Assembly (NCBI RefSeq): GCF_018531425.1
Contig: NZ_JAHBOI010000008.1
Span: 1 to 64,000 of the forward strand
Length of the DNA: 64,000 bases
Source: Paenarthrobacter sp. DKR-5
GTDB taxonomy: Bacteria > Actinomycetota > Actinomycetes > Actinomycetales > Micrococcaceae
Direction: 5' to 3'
In this document: in pieces, positions 42,039 to 55,608 of the stretch
Numbering within the stretch: the first letter of the stretch is position 1
Layout of the letters: each line of letters opens with the position of its first letter
Notes under the pieces: model-generated
The model's database searches: none
What the model was told of the DNA's origin: nothing
Seen by the model: only the letters and a program-made list of their open reading frames with translations
Translations under genes and position numbers: made by a program

Positions 42039-43040
42039 TCACCACACCTCCCCCGGCGGGACCACCTCGCCGGTTGCCGTCCCGTCGCGGCCAAGCACCC
42101 AGCCGACGCGCTTGGGGGCGTTCGTCACCACGACGCTTTCCCTCAGCTCGAACCGCGGGACCTGCTCCCCCACCGCGCGCTCGACGCGCATGATGTCCGC
42201 CGCGTTGCGCAGCCACATGCTGAACAGAAAGTTGCTGCTGCCGGTGGTCGACGCGCACAGCCGCATGGACCCGAAGCCGGAAAGGATCCGCGCAGCCTCC
42301 TGGTGGTCCACTGCCGGCAGCCGGCCGCGCCACTGGCAGGTCACCGGGTGCCCGGTCACGCTTTGGGCGATCTCGCAGCGGAAGGACAGAGTGCCGCTGG
42401 CCAGGATCCGCTGCAGCTGGCGTCGCGCCGTGGCGGGGTGCAGCCCGGCCGACGCCGCAACCTCCGCCGCCGTCGCCCTGCCGTTGCGGCTAAGCACCTG
42501 GATGATCGCGCGGAAGCTCGGCGGCAGCGTGCCGGGCGGCCCCGCCGGCGCGGGCCGGAACTGCTTGAGCTGCTGCCGCTGGCCGGGGCTGAGCGCGTTC
42601 AGCCGCCAGGCGTAGCCCCCGGCGTGCAGGTCGGTACAGAAGAACGTCTCGTAGCGGACCAGCCCCTCGACCGCGTCCAGCTGCGGGTAGATCATTTCGC
42701 CCAGCGCCGTCAGGGACGGCGTGATGGCCGTCAGCATCAGGTCCTGGCTGCGGGAGCATTCCTCCACGCTGACGACGTCGGGGATCCGGCACAGGGACGC
42801 GGCCACATCCGCGCGGCGGCCGGGTTCGCACTGCACATCCAAAAAGGACAGTGACATCTGCAGCGGATCGCCCATCGGGTGGGCGGTCACCCAGGCAACC
42901 CCCGCGGCGCGCAACCGTTCCCACCGCGCGGCCAGGGTGGAAGGATGCCGGTCCAGCACCGCGCCGAGCTGGGTCCAGGTGGCCCGCGGCGCCATCTGCA
43001 GGGCATTGACCAGCTCGAAGTCTTCCTCGGAAACCTCCAC
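42039..43040 (-). CDS. Two-module Lrp/AsnC-family transcriptional regulator
   Basis: The protein is 333 residues, about twice the usual Lrp length, with two HTH-plus-sensor modules. The first HTH is at residues about 5-50 (LVNALQMAPRATWTQLGAVLDRHPSTLAARWERL). The second is at about 175-220 (IIQVLSRNGRATAAEVAASAGLHPATARRQLQRI). Each is followed by an AsnC-type ligand domain. It is divergent from the M20 amidohydrolase/MFS operon, and the 149-bp space between carries an inverted repeat, so it probably controls that operon in response to an amino acid or N-acyl amino acid. Confidence 0.88.
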   Translation of the reverse strand: MEVSEEDFELVNALQMAPRATWTQLGAVLDRHPSTLAARWERLRAAGVAWVTAHPMGDPLQMSLSFLDVQCEPGRRADVAASLCRIPDVVSVEECSRSQDLMLTAITPSLTALGEMIYPQLDAVEGLVRYETFFCTDLHAGGYAWRLNALSPGQRQQLKQFRPAPAGPPGTLPPSFRAIIQVLSRNGRATAAEVAASAGLHPATARRQLQRILASGTLSFRCEIAQSVTGHPVTCQWRGRLPAVDHQEAARILSGFGSMRLCASTTGSSNFLFSMWLRNAADIMRVERAVGEQVPRFELRESVVVTNAPKRVGWVLGRDGTATGEVVPPGEVW

Positions 43041-43142
43041 GACACCTCCGGTTGAGCGTTTTCCCCATCATGGGCGATCAGAATGCAGATTCCAAGGGAT
43101 TTCGCGGCCGGTTGTGCGCGCGGAACAACAATAAGTGTCACT

Positions 43143-43158
43143 GTGTGCCAGAGCACAC
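43143..43158. promoter_or_regulatory. Inverted repeat in the divergent promoter region of the amidohydrolase operon
   Basis: The sequence gtgtgccagagcacac has 6-bp arms around a 4-nt centre, 31 nt before the ATG of the amidohydrolase. The position suits an operator for the divergent two-module AsnC protein. It could also form a short leader hairpin. I found no convincing sigma-70 boxes to anchor it. Confidence 0.4.
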
Positions 43159-43189
43159 TGCATTGAGCACCCTTTTGGAGGACACACCC

Positions 43190-44473
43190 ATGACCGTGAC
43201 CGCAGACGCCGCAGAACTCGCCGGCGACCTCGCCGTCCTGCGCCACCAGCTGCACCGGGAACCCGAGATCGGCCTGGTGCTGCCGCGCACCCAGGAAAAG
43301 GTCCTGACCGCCCTGACCGGCCTCCCGCTGGACATCACGCTTGGAAGCGACTGCACCTCCGTCACGGCGGTGCTGCGCGGCGGCGCCGCGGCAGGTTCGG
43401 GCAACGGTTCGGGTGACTCGGCCCCCGCCGTCCTGCTGCGGGCGGACATGGATGCCCTGCCCGTACAGGAGCGAACCGGCGCGGAATTCACCTCCACCAT
43501 CGACGGCGCCATGCACGCCTGCGGCCACGACCTGCACACCAGCATGCTGATCGGCGCCGCGCACATGCTCGCCGCGAACCGGGAGAAGCTCGCCGGCGAC
43601 GTCGTCTTCATGTTCCAGCCCGGCGAGGAAGGCTTTGACGGTGCGGGCGTAATGATCCGCGAAGGGGTGCTCGACGCCGCCGGCCGCCGCGTCGATGCGG
43701 CCTACGGCATGCACGTCTTCGCCGGCCTGGAGCCGCACGGCGTCTTCGCCACCAAGCGCGGAACCATGATGTCCGCCTCGGACGGGCTCAACGTCACCGT
43801 GCTCGGCGCCGGCGGCCACGGCTCCGCCCCGCACAACGCCAAGGACCCTGTCCCCGTGCTCACCGAAATGGTCACCGCCCTGCAGGTGATGGTCACCCGG
43901 CAGTTCAACATGTTCGACCCGGTGGTCCTCACCGTGGGCGTGATCAACGCGGGCACCAAGCGCAACATCATCCCGGACACGGCCCGCTTCGAAGCCACCA
44001 TCCGCACCTTCTCCGAGGCCTCGCAGGAGAAGATGATGGCTGCCGTCCCGCGCCTGCTCAAGGGCATCGCCGCGGCGCACGGCGTGGACGTCGACGTCGA
44101 CTACCGGAGGGAGTACCCGGTCACGGTTACCGACGAGGATGAAACCGCCTACGTGGAGACCGTCGTCGACGAGCTCTTCGGCGAGCAGCGGCACAGCCGC
44201 TGGGCCATCCCGATCAGCGGCTCCGAGGACTTCTCCCGGGTGCTCGAGGCCGTCCCCGGCAGCTTCATCGGCCTGGGCGCGTCGGCTCCCGGCAGCGACT
44301 ACGCCAACGCCGCCTTCAACCATTCCCCTTATGCCAGCTTCGACGACGGCGTGCTCGCCGACGGCGCAACGCTGTACGCCGAACTGGCCGCCCGCCGCCT
44401 CGACCGGCTCGCCGCCGGCTCAGCCTCCACCACCCCCGCCGCCGACCCGGCCGCTCCCGAGGAGACCCGATGA
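43190..44473 (+). CDS. M20D-type amidohydrolase (aminoacylase/IAA-amino acid hydrolase-like)
   Basis: The ATG at 43190 follows GGAGG by 8 nt; the protein is 427 residues. Metal-site motifs are LRADMDALPVQE, DGAMHACGHDLHTSML (with the bridging Cys), FMFQPGEEGFDGAGVMI, AYGMHVFAGL and the late GSEDFSRVL. The family removes the acyl group from N-acyl amino acids. It is coupled by a 4-nt overlap to a metabolite/proton symporter, so import and cleavage of an N-acyl amino acid or related amide is the likely job. Confidence 0.92.
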   Translation: MTVTADAAELAGDLAVLRHQLHREPEIGLVLPRTQEKVLTALTGLPLDITLGSDCTSVTAVLRGGAAAGSGNGSGDSAPAVLLRADMDALPVQERTGAEFTSTIDGAMHACGHDLHTSMLIGAAHMLAANREKLAGDVVFMFQPGEEGFDGAGVMIREGVLDAAGRRVDAAYGMHVFAGLEPHGVFATKRGTMMSASDGLNVTVLGAGGHGSAPHNAKDPVPVLTEMVTALQVMVTRQFNMFDPVVLTVGVINAGTKRNIIPDTARFEATIRTFSEASQEKMMAAVPRLLKGIAAAHGVDVDVDYRREYPVTVTDEDETAYVETVVDELFGEQRHSRWAIPISGSEDFSRVLEAVPGSFIGLGASAPGSDYANAAFNHSPYASFDDGVLADGATLYAELAARRLDRLAAGSASTTPAADPAAPEETR

Positions 44474-45774
44474 CCAACACCACCGCTGCCGGCACGACGT
44501 CGGTCGCCGCCCCGCGGAGCAGCCGCCGCACCCTGATCGCCACCGGCATCGGCAACGCGGGTGAATGGTTCGACTGGGCGATCTACGCCACGTTCGCACC
44601 GTTCTTCGCGGGACAGCTGTTCAACAACGCGAACCCGACGTCGGCCATCCTGGCCACCCTGGCGGTCTTCGCCGTCGGCTTCCTCGCCCGGCCGCTCGGC
44701 GGTCTGCTCTTCGGCTGGCTTGGGGACAAGGTGGGCCGCAAGACGGCGATGACCGCCACGGTTGGCGTCGCCGCCGTCGGCAGCCTGATGATCGCCATCA
44801 CCCCGACGTTCGGCATGATCGGCGTCTTCGCCTCGTTCATCCTGCTCGCCGCGCGCCTGCTGCAGGGCCTGGCCCACGGCGGCGAGCTGCCGTCGTCGCA
44901 GACCTACCTCTCGGAGATCGCTCCGCGGGAACACCGCGGCTACTGGGCCACCTTGATCTACTTCTCCGGCACCCTCGGAAACCTCTTTGGAACACTTCTT
45001 GGCGCCGTGCTGGCGCTGTCGCTGAGCAAGGCGGACATGAACGCCTGGGGTTGGCGCGTGCCCTTCCTGATCGGCGCGGCCGGCGGCCTGTACGCGCTGG
45101 TCATGCGGATCCGGATGAAGGAAACCGCGATCTTCGAGGAGGAAGCTCCGACCGTCAAGCACGAGAAGATCTGGCCGCAGATCGTCCGCCACCGCAAGCA
45201 GGCCTTCCAGGTGATCGGCCTGACCGTCGGCCTGACCGTGACGTACTACGTCTGGGCCATCGTCGCCCCGACCTACGCGTCCACCCAGCTCGGCGTGGAC
45301 CGCGGGGCCGCACTCTGGGCCAGCGTCGGAGCGAACCTGGTGTTCCTGGCGGCCCTGCCGTTCTGGGGCAAGCTCTCGGACAGGATCGGCCGCAAGCCCG
45401 TGATGTGGGCCAGCGGCGGTGGCTGCGCGGTGCTGTTCTTCCCGATGAACTGGATGCTCAACAGCTCCCCGGTGAACCTGTTCATCGCCCAGTCCGTGAT
45501 GTTGCTCTTCATCGGCGGCGCCACCGCGATCGTCCCGGCGGTCTATGCGGAAATGTTCCCCACGAGCATCCGGACCGTCGGCGTGGGCGTGCCGTACTCC
45601 ATCTGCGTGGCGCTCTTCGGCGGCACCGCACCGTACCTGCAGACCTGGCTCGGCTCCACCGTGGGTGCGAACGCGTTCAACATCTACACCGTGGTGCTGC
45701 TGCTGGTCAGCTCTGCCGTGGTGTTCACCATCCCGGAAACCAAGGGCAAGGACCTGGCTGCGGACACCGAGTAG
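44470..45774 (+). CDS. MFS metabolite/proton symporter (ShiA/ProP-like)
   Basis: The protein is 434 residues with about twelve helices and begins inside the stop of the amidohydrolase. The N-terminal signature GNAGEWFDWAIYATFAPFF is characteristic of the metabolite/H+ symporter group. Loop 2-3 is LGDKVGRKTAMTATVG, and LLQGLAHGGELPSSQTYLSEIAPREHRGYW matches that group closely. It probably imports the substrate of the amidohydrolase. The pair should be controlled by the divergent AsnC-type regulator. Confidence 0.92.
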   Translation: MTNTTAAGTTSVAAPRSSRRTLIATGIGNAGEWFDWAIYATFAPFFAGQLFNNANPTSAILATLAVFAVGFLARPLGGLLFGWLGDKVGRKTAMTATVGVAAVGSLMIAITPTFGMIGVFASFILLAARLLQGLAHGGELPSSQTYLSEIAPREHRGYWATLIYFSGTLGNLFGTLLGAVLALSLSKADMNAWGWRVPFLIGAAGGLYALVMRIRMKETAIFEEEAPTVKHEKIWPQIVRHRKQAFQVIGLTVGLTVTYYVWAIVAPTYASTQLGVDRGAALWASVGANLVFLAALPFWGKLSDRIGRKPVMWASGGGCAVLFFPMNWMLNSSPVNLFIAQSVMLLFIGGATAIVPAVYAEMFPTSIRTVGVGVPYSICVALFGGTAPYLQTWLGSTVGANAFNIYTVVLLLVSSAVVFTIPETKGKDLAADTE

Positions 45775-45777
45775 GGC

Positions 45778-46245
45778 CTACTTCGGCAGGTGCTCCAGGA
45801 CGTGGGCGGTGACGGCTCCGTACGCCAAGTGCGGGAGGACGTCGCTCGCCCAGTCCTGGGCACTCCAGCTGCGCGGGTCCGTCACCCCAAGCACCGTCAT
45901 CGGGACGTTCGACGCCGTCATCGCCGCGGCCGAGGACAGCAGCACGGTCCGCAGCGGACCGGTGCGCACGCCCAGGCTCGCCGCCGCACCCAGCACCGCC
46001 CCGACCCCCAGCCCCGTGGCGATGCCCAGCAGCGGGCCGAGGCCGGCGATGCGGTTGGTGCGCTCATCGTCGTCGCCGGGGATCCCGACTCCGGTTTTCG
46101 CCGCCAGCCGCTTCACGGATTCCTCGGGCGTGCTGCTGGCCGGGCGGGCCCGCCAGACCATGTCGAGGTAGCTCACGGCGTTCAGTGCCGTTGTTCCCGC
46201 GGCTCCGGCCACCGCCCCGTTGACGATTCCCTTGATCAGCGACAT
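45778..46245 (-). CDS. Small hydrophobic protein of unknown function
   Basis: From the ATG at 46245 (GGAGCAGGG upstream) the protein is 155 residues. It has Gly/Ala-rich hydrophobic stretches near residues 5-22, 70-92 and 100-118, so it is probably an inner-membrane protein with three or four short helices. A charged cytoplasmic segment (SSTPEESVKRLAAKTGVGIPGDDDERTNR) lies between the first two. I do not recognise the family. It converges on the symporter gene with a 3-bp gap. Confidence 0.75.
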   Translation of the reverse strand: MSLIKGIVNGAVAGAAGTTALNAVSYLDMVWRARPASSTPEESVKRLAAKTGVGIPGDDDERTNRIAGLGPLLGIATGLGVGAVLGAAASLGVRTGPLRTVLLSSAAAMTASNVPMTVLGVTDPRSWSAQDWASDVLPHLAYGAVTAHVLEHLPK

Positions 46246-46318
46246 GCCCTGCTCCTCACGCTCGGTCCCGCGCCTGCTGACGACGCTACGGCACCGGCAA
46301 AGGGCCGGGCAACGGGAG

Positions 46319-47101
46319 CTATCTGCGGACCAGGGTGTTGCCGTAACCGGCGTCGCACCGGCCGTTGTGGAACACACCGGACCCGGCGGCGACAGCATAG
46401 TTCGCGGCCGGGTTGAAGACCACGGTGTGCAACTGGCCGTCGCCGTCGGTCACCGTGCTCGCGCAGTCATCGGCACTGCCAGCGGTGCCGCTCTGGCCGC
46501 CGATCCACAGGTCCAGCCAGATGGTGGACCCCGAGCCGTCCGCGTTCACTCCCGCGTGGCAGGGCCCGTACTGCGGGTGCAGCCCGTCGCCGCAGGTGTC
46601 CTCCACGATGAAGTAGCGCCGCACGTCCGGCAGGTACAGACGGGTGCCGGCCGGGTAGTCGAGGATGTCCCTGCCGTTGATGATGGAGTGCCCGACGGCG
46701 ATCGTCACCGGATCCGCGTATGTCCCGGTGCCGCCCGCTGTCCTGTGCAGGACCGGGTTGGAGATGACGGCCGAGCCGGCCGGGGTGTTGTCGAACCAGG
46801 TGTAGGCAGTGGTGTAGGCGGTCCGGACGATGCGTTCCGCCGGGGCCGCGACCGGCCTGGGCGCGGGCTTGGGGGCGGCTTTCGGCTTCGGCTTGGGTTT
46901 CGGCTTCGATTTGGTCGTGGCCTTCGCCAGTTCCAAGTCCGCCGACTGCGGGGCTGCCGCGAAGGCCGGTGCGTCCCCTTGATGGTCGGGGAGCTGGGAG
47001 TTGACGATGGCGGCGGGCACGATGCCCATGGCGGCGAGGATGGCGGCGGCCGCGGCGGCAGTACGGATTTTGCGCGCGCGCGTGACAGGCTGGGGCGTCA
47101 T
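46319..47101 (-). CDS. Secreted protein with a Lys-Pro linker and a double-psi-barrel-like domain
   Basis: The protein is 260 residues. A Sec signal with an Arg/Lys start (TRARKIRTAAAAAAILAAMG) is followed by a linker with a regular Lys-Pro run near residues 66-82, typical of cell-wall-spanning segments. The C-terminal domain (about 90-260) starts VRTAYTTAYTWFDNTPAGS and contains DILDYPAGTRLYLPDVRRYFIVEDTCGDG, reminiscent of 3D/double-psi-barrel domains with a catalytic Asp. Four Cys may form two disulfides. A cell-wall hydrolase role is only a guess. Confidence 0.75.
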   Translation of the reverse strand: MTPQPVTRARKIRTAAAAAAILAAMGIVPAAIVNSQLPDHQGDAPAFAAAPQSADLELAKATTKSKPKPKPKPKAAPKPAPRPVAAPAERIVRTAYTTAYTWFDNTPAGSAVISNPVLHRTAGGTGTYADPVTIAVGHSIINGRDILDYPAGTRLYLPDVRRYFIVEDTCGDGLHPQYGPCHAGVNADGSGSTIWLDLWIGGQSGTAGSADDCASTVTDGDGQLHTVVFNPAANYAVAAGSGVFHNGRCDAGYGNTLVRR

Positions 47102-47261
47102 GATTTCCTAAGGGTGAGACCGAAACAGACAAGCCAATAGAATCAGACCGGACCGGTTTGCGCGATCATGTCCGTTTTGTGTCCTGCGCGCCGCATTCCC
47201 GGGCTCTGCGGTTGGCGCACGCGCCGCAGGCTCCCGCCGACTGAAAGTTGATGCACTCCGA

Positions 47262-47897
47262 ATGAACAAGCGAGTCCTGCTGGCCGCCGCCTTCTCCATT
47301 TTTGCTGCCGCAGCGTCAGGCTGCTCGGCATCGCCCGCGGCGACGCCGTCGTCGTCCGCCTCAGCCCCGTCGTCCTCCGCGGCGGCCGGCTCCTCGAGCG
47401 CCTCTGCCTCCGACAGCGGCTGGGCACTCGACACCGCCGGCGCTACCGGCCGGATCAAGGCGGCCGGGCTGAGCGTGCTCAACATGGAGGGCAGCGCCGA
47501 GCACTACCACGCCCATCTTGACGTGTTCGTCGACGGCAAGCCGGTCGCGGTCCCGCCGGGCATCGGCTTCAGCGTCGGCGCCGACGGCAAGGCGGACGGG
47601 ATTTCCGCCCTGCACACGCACGAGCCCGACGGCGTCGTCCACATCGAGGCCGCGCAGACCGGCCAGCGCTACACGCTCGGACAGGTCCTGACCGAATGGG
47701 GCGTCCTGGACGGCTCCAACCAGACCCCGGGCTCCCCGCACGGCGGCACGGACGGCTGGACGGTCTACGTCAACGGCGCCAAGCAGTCCGGCAGCATCCG
47801 CGACGTGCAGCTCAAGGCGCACCAGGAGATCGTGCTCGCCTACGGCACCGCCCCGTCACCCCTCCCCAGCACATTCAAGTTCCCCGACGGCGAGTAG
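47262..47897 (+). CDS. Secreted lipoprotein with a His-rich conserved domain
   Basis: The protein is 211 residues. The lipobox ASGC (Cys21) is followed by a Ser/Ala linker of about 35 residues. The domain from about 58 starts with the striking HYHAHLDVFVDGKPVAVPPGIGF and later has LHTHEPDGVVHIEA, so three to five His could bind a metal. Similar domains occur in actinobacterial proteins near copper or thiol genes, but I cannot give a function. It ends directly before the 21-nt-period repeat region. Confidence 0.78.
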   Translation: MNKRVLLAAAFSIFAAAASGCSASPAATPSSSASAPSSSAAAGSSSASASDSGWALDTAGATGRIKAAGLSVLNMEGSAEHYHAHLDVFVDGKPVAVPPGIGFSVGADGKADGISALHTHEPDGVVHIEAAQTGQRYTLGQVLTEWGVLDGSNQTPGSPHGGTDGWTVYVNGAKQSGSIRDVQLKAHQEIVLAYGTAPSPLPSTFKFPDGE

Positions 47898-47921
47898 GCG
47901 CCTCCGGCCCGCTGGCCCGCA

Positions 47922-48048
47922 GCGATAGGAATCCGGACGGGCCCGATAGCAGTCCGGACAGCTGCGATAGCAACCTGGACCGCCGCGTGAGCAACCTGGA
48001 CCGGCGTTAGGGAAATTCCGCTAACGCCGGTCCAAGTTCCTATCGCAG
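47922..48048. repeat. Four 21-nt direct repeats plus an inverted copy
   Basis: Units start at 47922, 47943, 47964 and 47985, exactly 21 nt apart. The shared core is gcgatagcaacctggacc, with units 3 and 4 most alike. An inverted copy of the same unit lies at 48026-48048, across a hairpin. The array is between convergent genes (lipoprotein ending 47897, oxidoreductase ending 48078) and has no reading frame of its own. Twenty-one nt is two helical turns, so a repeated protein-binding site is possible. Confidence 0.85.
47998..48033. terminator. Hairpin between convergent genes, probable bidirectional terminator
   Basis: A perfect 13-bp stem, ggaccggcgttag (47998-48010) with ctaacgccggtcc (48021-48033), encloses a 10-nt loop that is itself nearly palindromic. 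It is formed by the last direct repeat unit and the inverted unit. There is no T tract on either side, so it may act through stem strength or Rho. Confidence 0.6.
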
Positions 48049-48077
48049 CCCCGGTTACCCCGGGTTGCCCTGTCGCC

Positions 48078-49073
48078 CTAGCTGCGGGCGGGCGCCAGCG
48101 CGGCGGCGTCGGCGAGCAGCTCGTACGAGCGCAGGCGTTCCTGGACGGTCGGCGACTGGGTAGCAACGATGAGCTCGTCCGCCTGGGCGTGCTCGGCGAA
48201 GCGGTCCAGGGTCTGCAGGACCTGGTCCGGCGTGCCGACCGCCGAGTAGCGGCGCATCTGCAGCATCTGCTGCCCTGCCGGGGACTCGAGGATCATGCTC
48301 GACTCGTCGCGGGAGAGCGTCTTGCCGCGGCCAAAGAACAGCGAGATCATCCGGTGGGCGGCAGTCTCGGACTGGACCAGCGCTTCCTCCTCGGTGTCCG
48401 CCGCGATGGCGTTGATCCCGGCGATGAAGTACGGCTTGTCCAGCTGCTCGGAGGGCTGGAACTCGCGGCGGTAAATCGCCACCGCATCCTCCAGTGCCGC
48501 CGGAGCGAAGTGCGAGGCGAACGAGAACGGCAGGCCCAGCGCGGCCGCCAGCCTGGCCCCGAACAGCGAGGAACCGAGGATGTACAGCGGCACGTTGGTG
48601 CCCTTGCCCGGGGTGGCGTCGACTCCCGGGATCCGGGTGTTCCCGGTCAGGTAGCCCTGCAGTTCGAGCACGTCCTGCGGGAAGCTGTCCGACGACGACG
48701 GGTCCCGGCGCAGGGCGCGCATCGTCGTCTGGTCGCTGCCCGGCGCGCGCCCCAGCCCCAGGTCGATCCGGCCCGGGTGCAGGGTTTCGAGAGTGCCGAA
48801 CTGCTCGGCGATTGTGAGGGGCGAGTGGTTGGGCAGCATGACGCCACCGGCTCCGAGGCGGATTGTCGAGGTGTGGGCCGCCACGTGGGCGATCAGCACG
48901 CTCGTGGCCGAGGACGCGATGGAGGGCATGTTGTGGTGCTCGGCGTACCAGATCCGCCGGTAGCCCCACTGCTCGGCGTGGCGGGCGAGTTCCACGCTGG
49001 CGTCGAAGGATTCGCGGATGGTTTCGCCTTCTCCAACTGATGCGAGGTCGAGGATGGACAAGGGAACAGCCAT
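48078..49073 (-). CDS. LLM-class (luciferase-like) flavin-dependent oxidoreductase
   Basis: From the ATG at 49073 the protein is 331 residues. It has the bacterial luciferase TIM barrel: [71 protein letters not shown], which is the hallmark of the VC/MsnO8-type subgroup, and [29 protein letters not shown]. These enzymes use FMNH2 or F420 with oxygen. The substrate is unknown. The gene stands alone, with the Rpf promoter region on its 5' side. Confidence 0.92.
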   Translation of the reverse strand: MAVPLSILDLASVGEGETIRESFDASVELARHAEQWGYRRIWYAEHHNMPSIASSATSVLIAHVAAHTSTIRLGAGGVMLPNHSPLTIAEQFGTLETLHPGRIDLGLGRAPGSDQTTMRALRRDPSSSDSFPQDVLELQGYLTGNTRIPGVDATPGKGTNVPLYILGSSLFGARLAAALGLPFSFASHFAPAALEDAVAIYRREFQPSEQLDKPYFIAGINAIAADTEEEALVQSETAAHRMISLFFGRGKTLSRDESSMILESPAGQQMLQMRRYSAVGTPDQVLQTLDRFAEHAQADELIVATQSPTVQERLRSYELLADAAALAPARS

Positions 49074-50158
<1,085 letters not shown>

Positions 50159-50182
50159 CAACCGCAGCAGCGCCAGCGCGGA

Positions 50183-50219
50183 AGCGCCCCCGTTCCCACC
50201 GGAGCGGGGGCGCTTTTTC
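50183..50219 (+). terminator. Intrinsic terminator after the rpf gene
   Basis: A 10-bp stem agcgcccccg/cgggggcgct (50183-50192 with 50205-50214) with a 12-nt loop is followed by five T (50214-50218). It starts 25 nt after the stop codon of the Rpf gene, a textbook Rho-independent terminator. Confidence 0.9.
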
Positions 50220-50304
50220 GTTGCTTCCCTGACATTCCGCCGAAACATTCAGCCCGTAGCGTCGAAGCCAAGAACAGCAAGCGCGCACGAACAGGGGTAC
50301 TTAC

Positions 50305-50958
50305 ATGCGTATCGGACTGATCCGGGCACTGACCACGGCCGACCCGCGGCTGCTGCACGCCCACGGCGGCGCGCTGGAACGTGCCTTCGGCTTCCACGTC
50401 ATCTCGAAGTGCATCGAGGGCCAGCCCCATGGCGTGTACGACGCCGGCTCCCGCGCAGCGGCGGCGCCCAAGGTCGCCGACCTGGCCGAGGAGCTCGCCC
50501 CGGACGTGGACGCGATCATCATCAGCTGCACGGCGGATCCGGGCCTGTCCGAGTCCCGCGGGAGGGTCCCCGTGCCGGTGATCGGTGCCGGGGCGTCCGC
50601 CGCCGCGGCGGCCCTCACATTCGGGGGCGCCGTGGGGGTGCTGGGCCTGAGCTCCTCGACGGCGAGCCCGATCCCGCAGCTGCTCGGGGACCGGCTGGTC
50701 CACGTCGACGGCGCCCAAGGGGTGGAGCGCACCACGCAGCTGCTCACCCCCACCGGGGTCTTCGAGACCATCTACGCTGCCGAACGCCTTGCTGCCGCCG
50801 GCGCCGAGGTCATTGTGCAGGCCAGCACGGGCCTGACGAGCATCGGGATGGCCGCCGAACTGCGGCGCCGGCTCGGGTTGCCGGTCGTCGACGCCGTGAT
50901 GGCGGCCGGCGCCATGGTCGCCGCCGGCGCCGCCAGCCGCGAACTCGTCACCGCCTGA
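50305..50958 (+). CDS. Asp/Glu/hydantoin racemase-family protein
   Basis: The protein is 217 residues with the two-domain racemase fold. The first catalytic Cys is present (Cys75 in IIISCTADPGL). At the second site, where family members usually have C-T-G, the sequence reads VIVQASTGLTS, with Ser174 replacing Cys. Two-base racemisation therefore looks impaired; a one-base reaction (decarboxylase, isomerase or lyase-like, as in arylmalonate decarboxylase or maleate isomerase relatives) is possible. It has its own transcript after the rpf terminator. Confidence 0.85.
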   Translation: MRIGLIRALTTADPRLLHAHGGALERAFGFHVISKCIEGQPHGVYDAGSRAAAAPKVADLAEELAPDVDAIIISCTADPGLSESRGRVPVPVIGAGASAAAAALTFGGAVGVLGLSSSTASPIPQLLGDRLVHVDGAQGVERTTQLLTPTGVFETIYAAERLAAAGAEVIVQASTGLTSIGMAAELRRRLGLPVVDAVMAAGAMVAAGAASRELVTA

Positions 50959-50983
50959 CGCCGGCCCCCGGTTCCCGGGCCTG

Positions 50984-53467
<2,484 letters not shown>

Positions 53468-53483
53468 TTTGCCTCATCTGCCG

Positions 53484-53567
53484 CCGACTCTGCCCGCCGA
53501 TGGTCCAACTGGGCGCCACCGGACCCCCGATTCGCGGGTTTGCGCATCATCGGCGGGCAGAGTTGCA
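53484..53567. repeat. Palindromic intergenic element, copy C
   Basis: The 16-bp arms actctgcccgccgatg (53486-53501) and its exact inverse (53547-53562) flank a 45-nt centre that contains gattcgcggg, the block also present in copy B. It lies between the Tex start (53467) and the end of the PII gene (53572), so it occupies nearly all the space between them. Confidence 0.8.
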
Positions 53568-53571
53568 GGGG

Positions 53572-55386
<1,815 letters not shown>

Positions 55387-55608
55387 CTAATCAGCACACG
55401 TTTCCGCTGACGGACCGCAATGCAACAGCTGTGTTACGTGCGTCACACCACGGTAAAATCTGCGAGTCGGCAGTGTTTCCGCCGCGTTTCGGACAACGCA
55501 CGCCGGCTGGTTGTCGGAGGTCCTGTGCTAAATGTTGCTAGGGCTTCAGGGCCTCTTCCCCTGCGCGAAGCATTCGCACGGGGTGAGCATCTTTTTTGGG
55601 GGGGAAGA

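Noticed and set aside
47922-48048. Possible CRISPR array
   Set aside because: The 21-nt units are contiguous with no unique spacers, and no cas genes are present.
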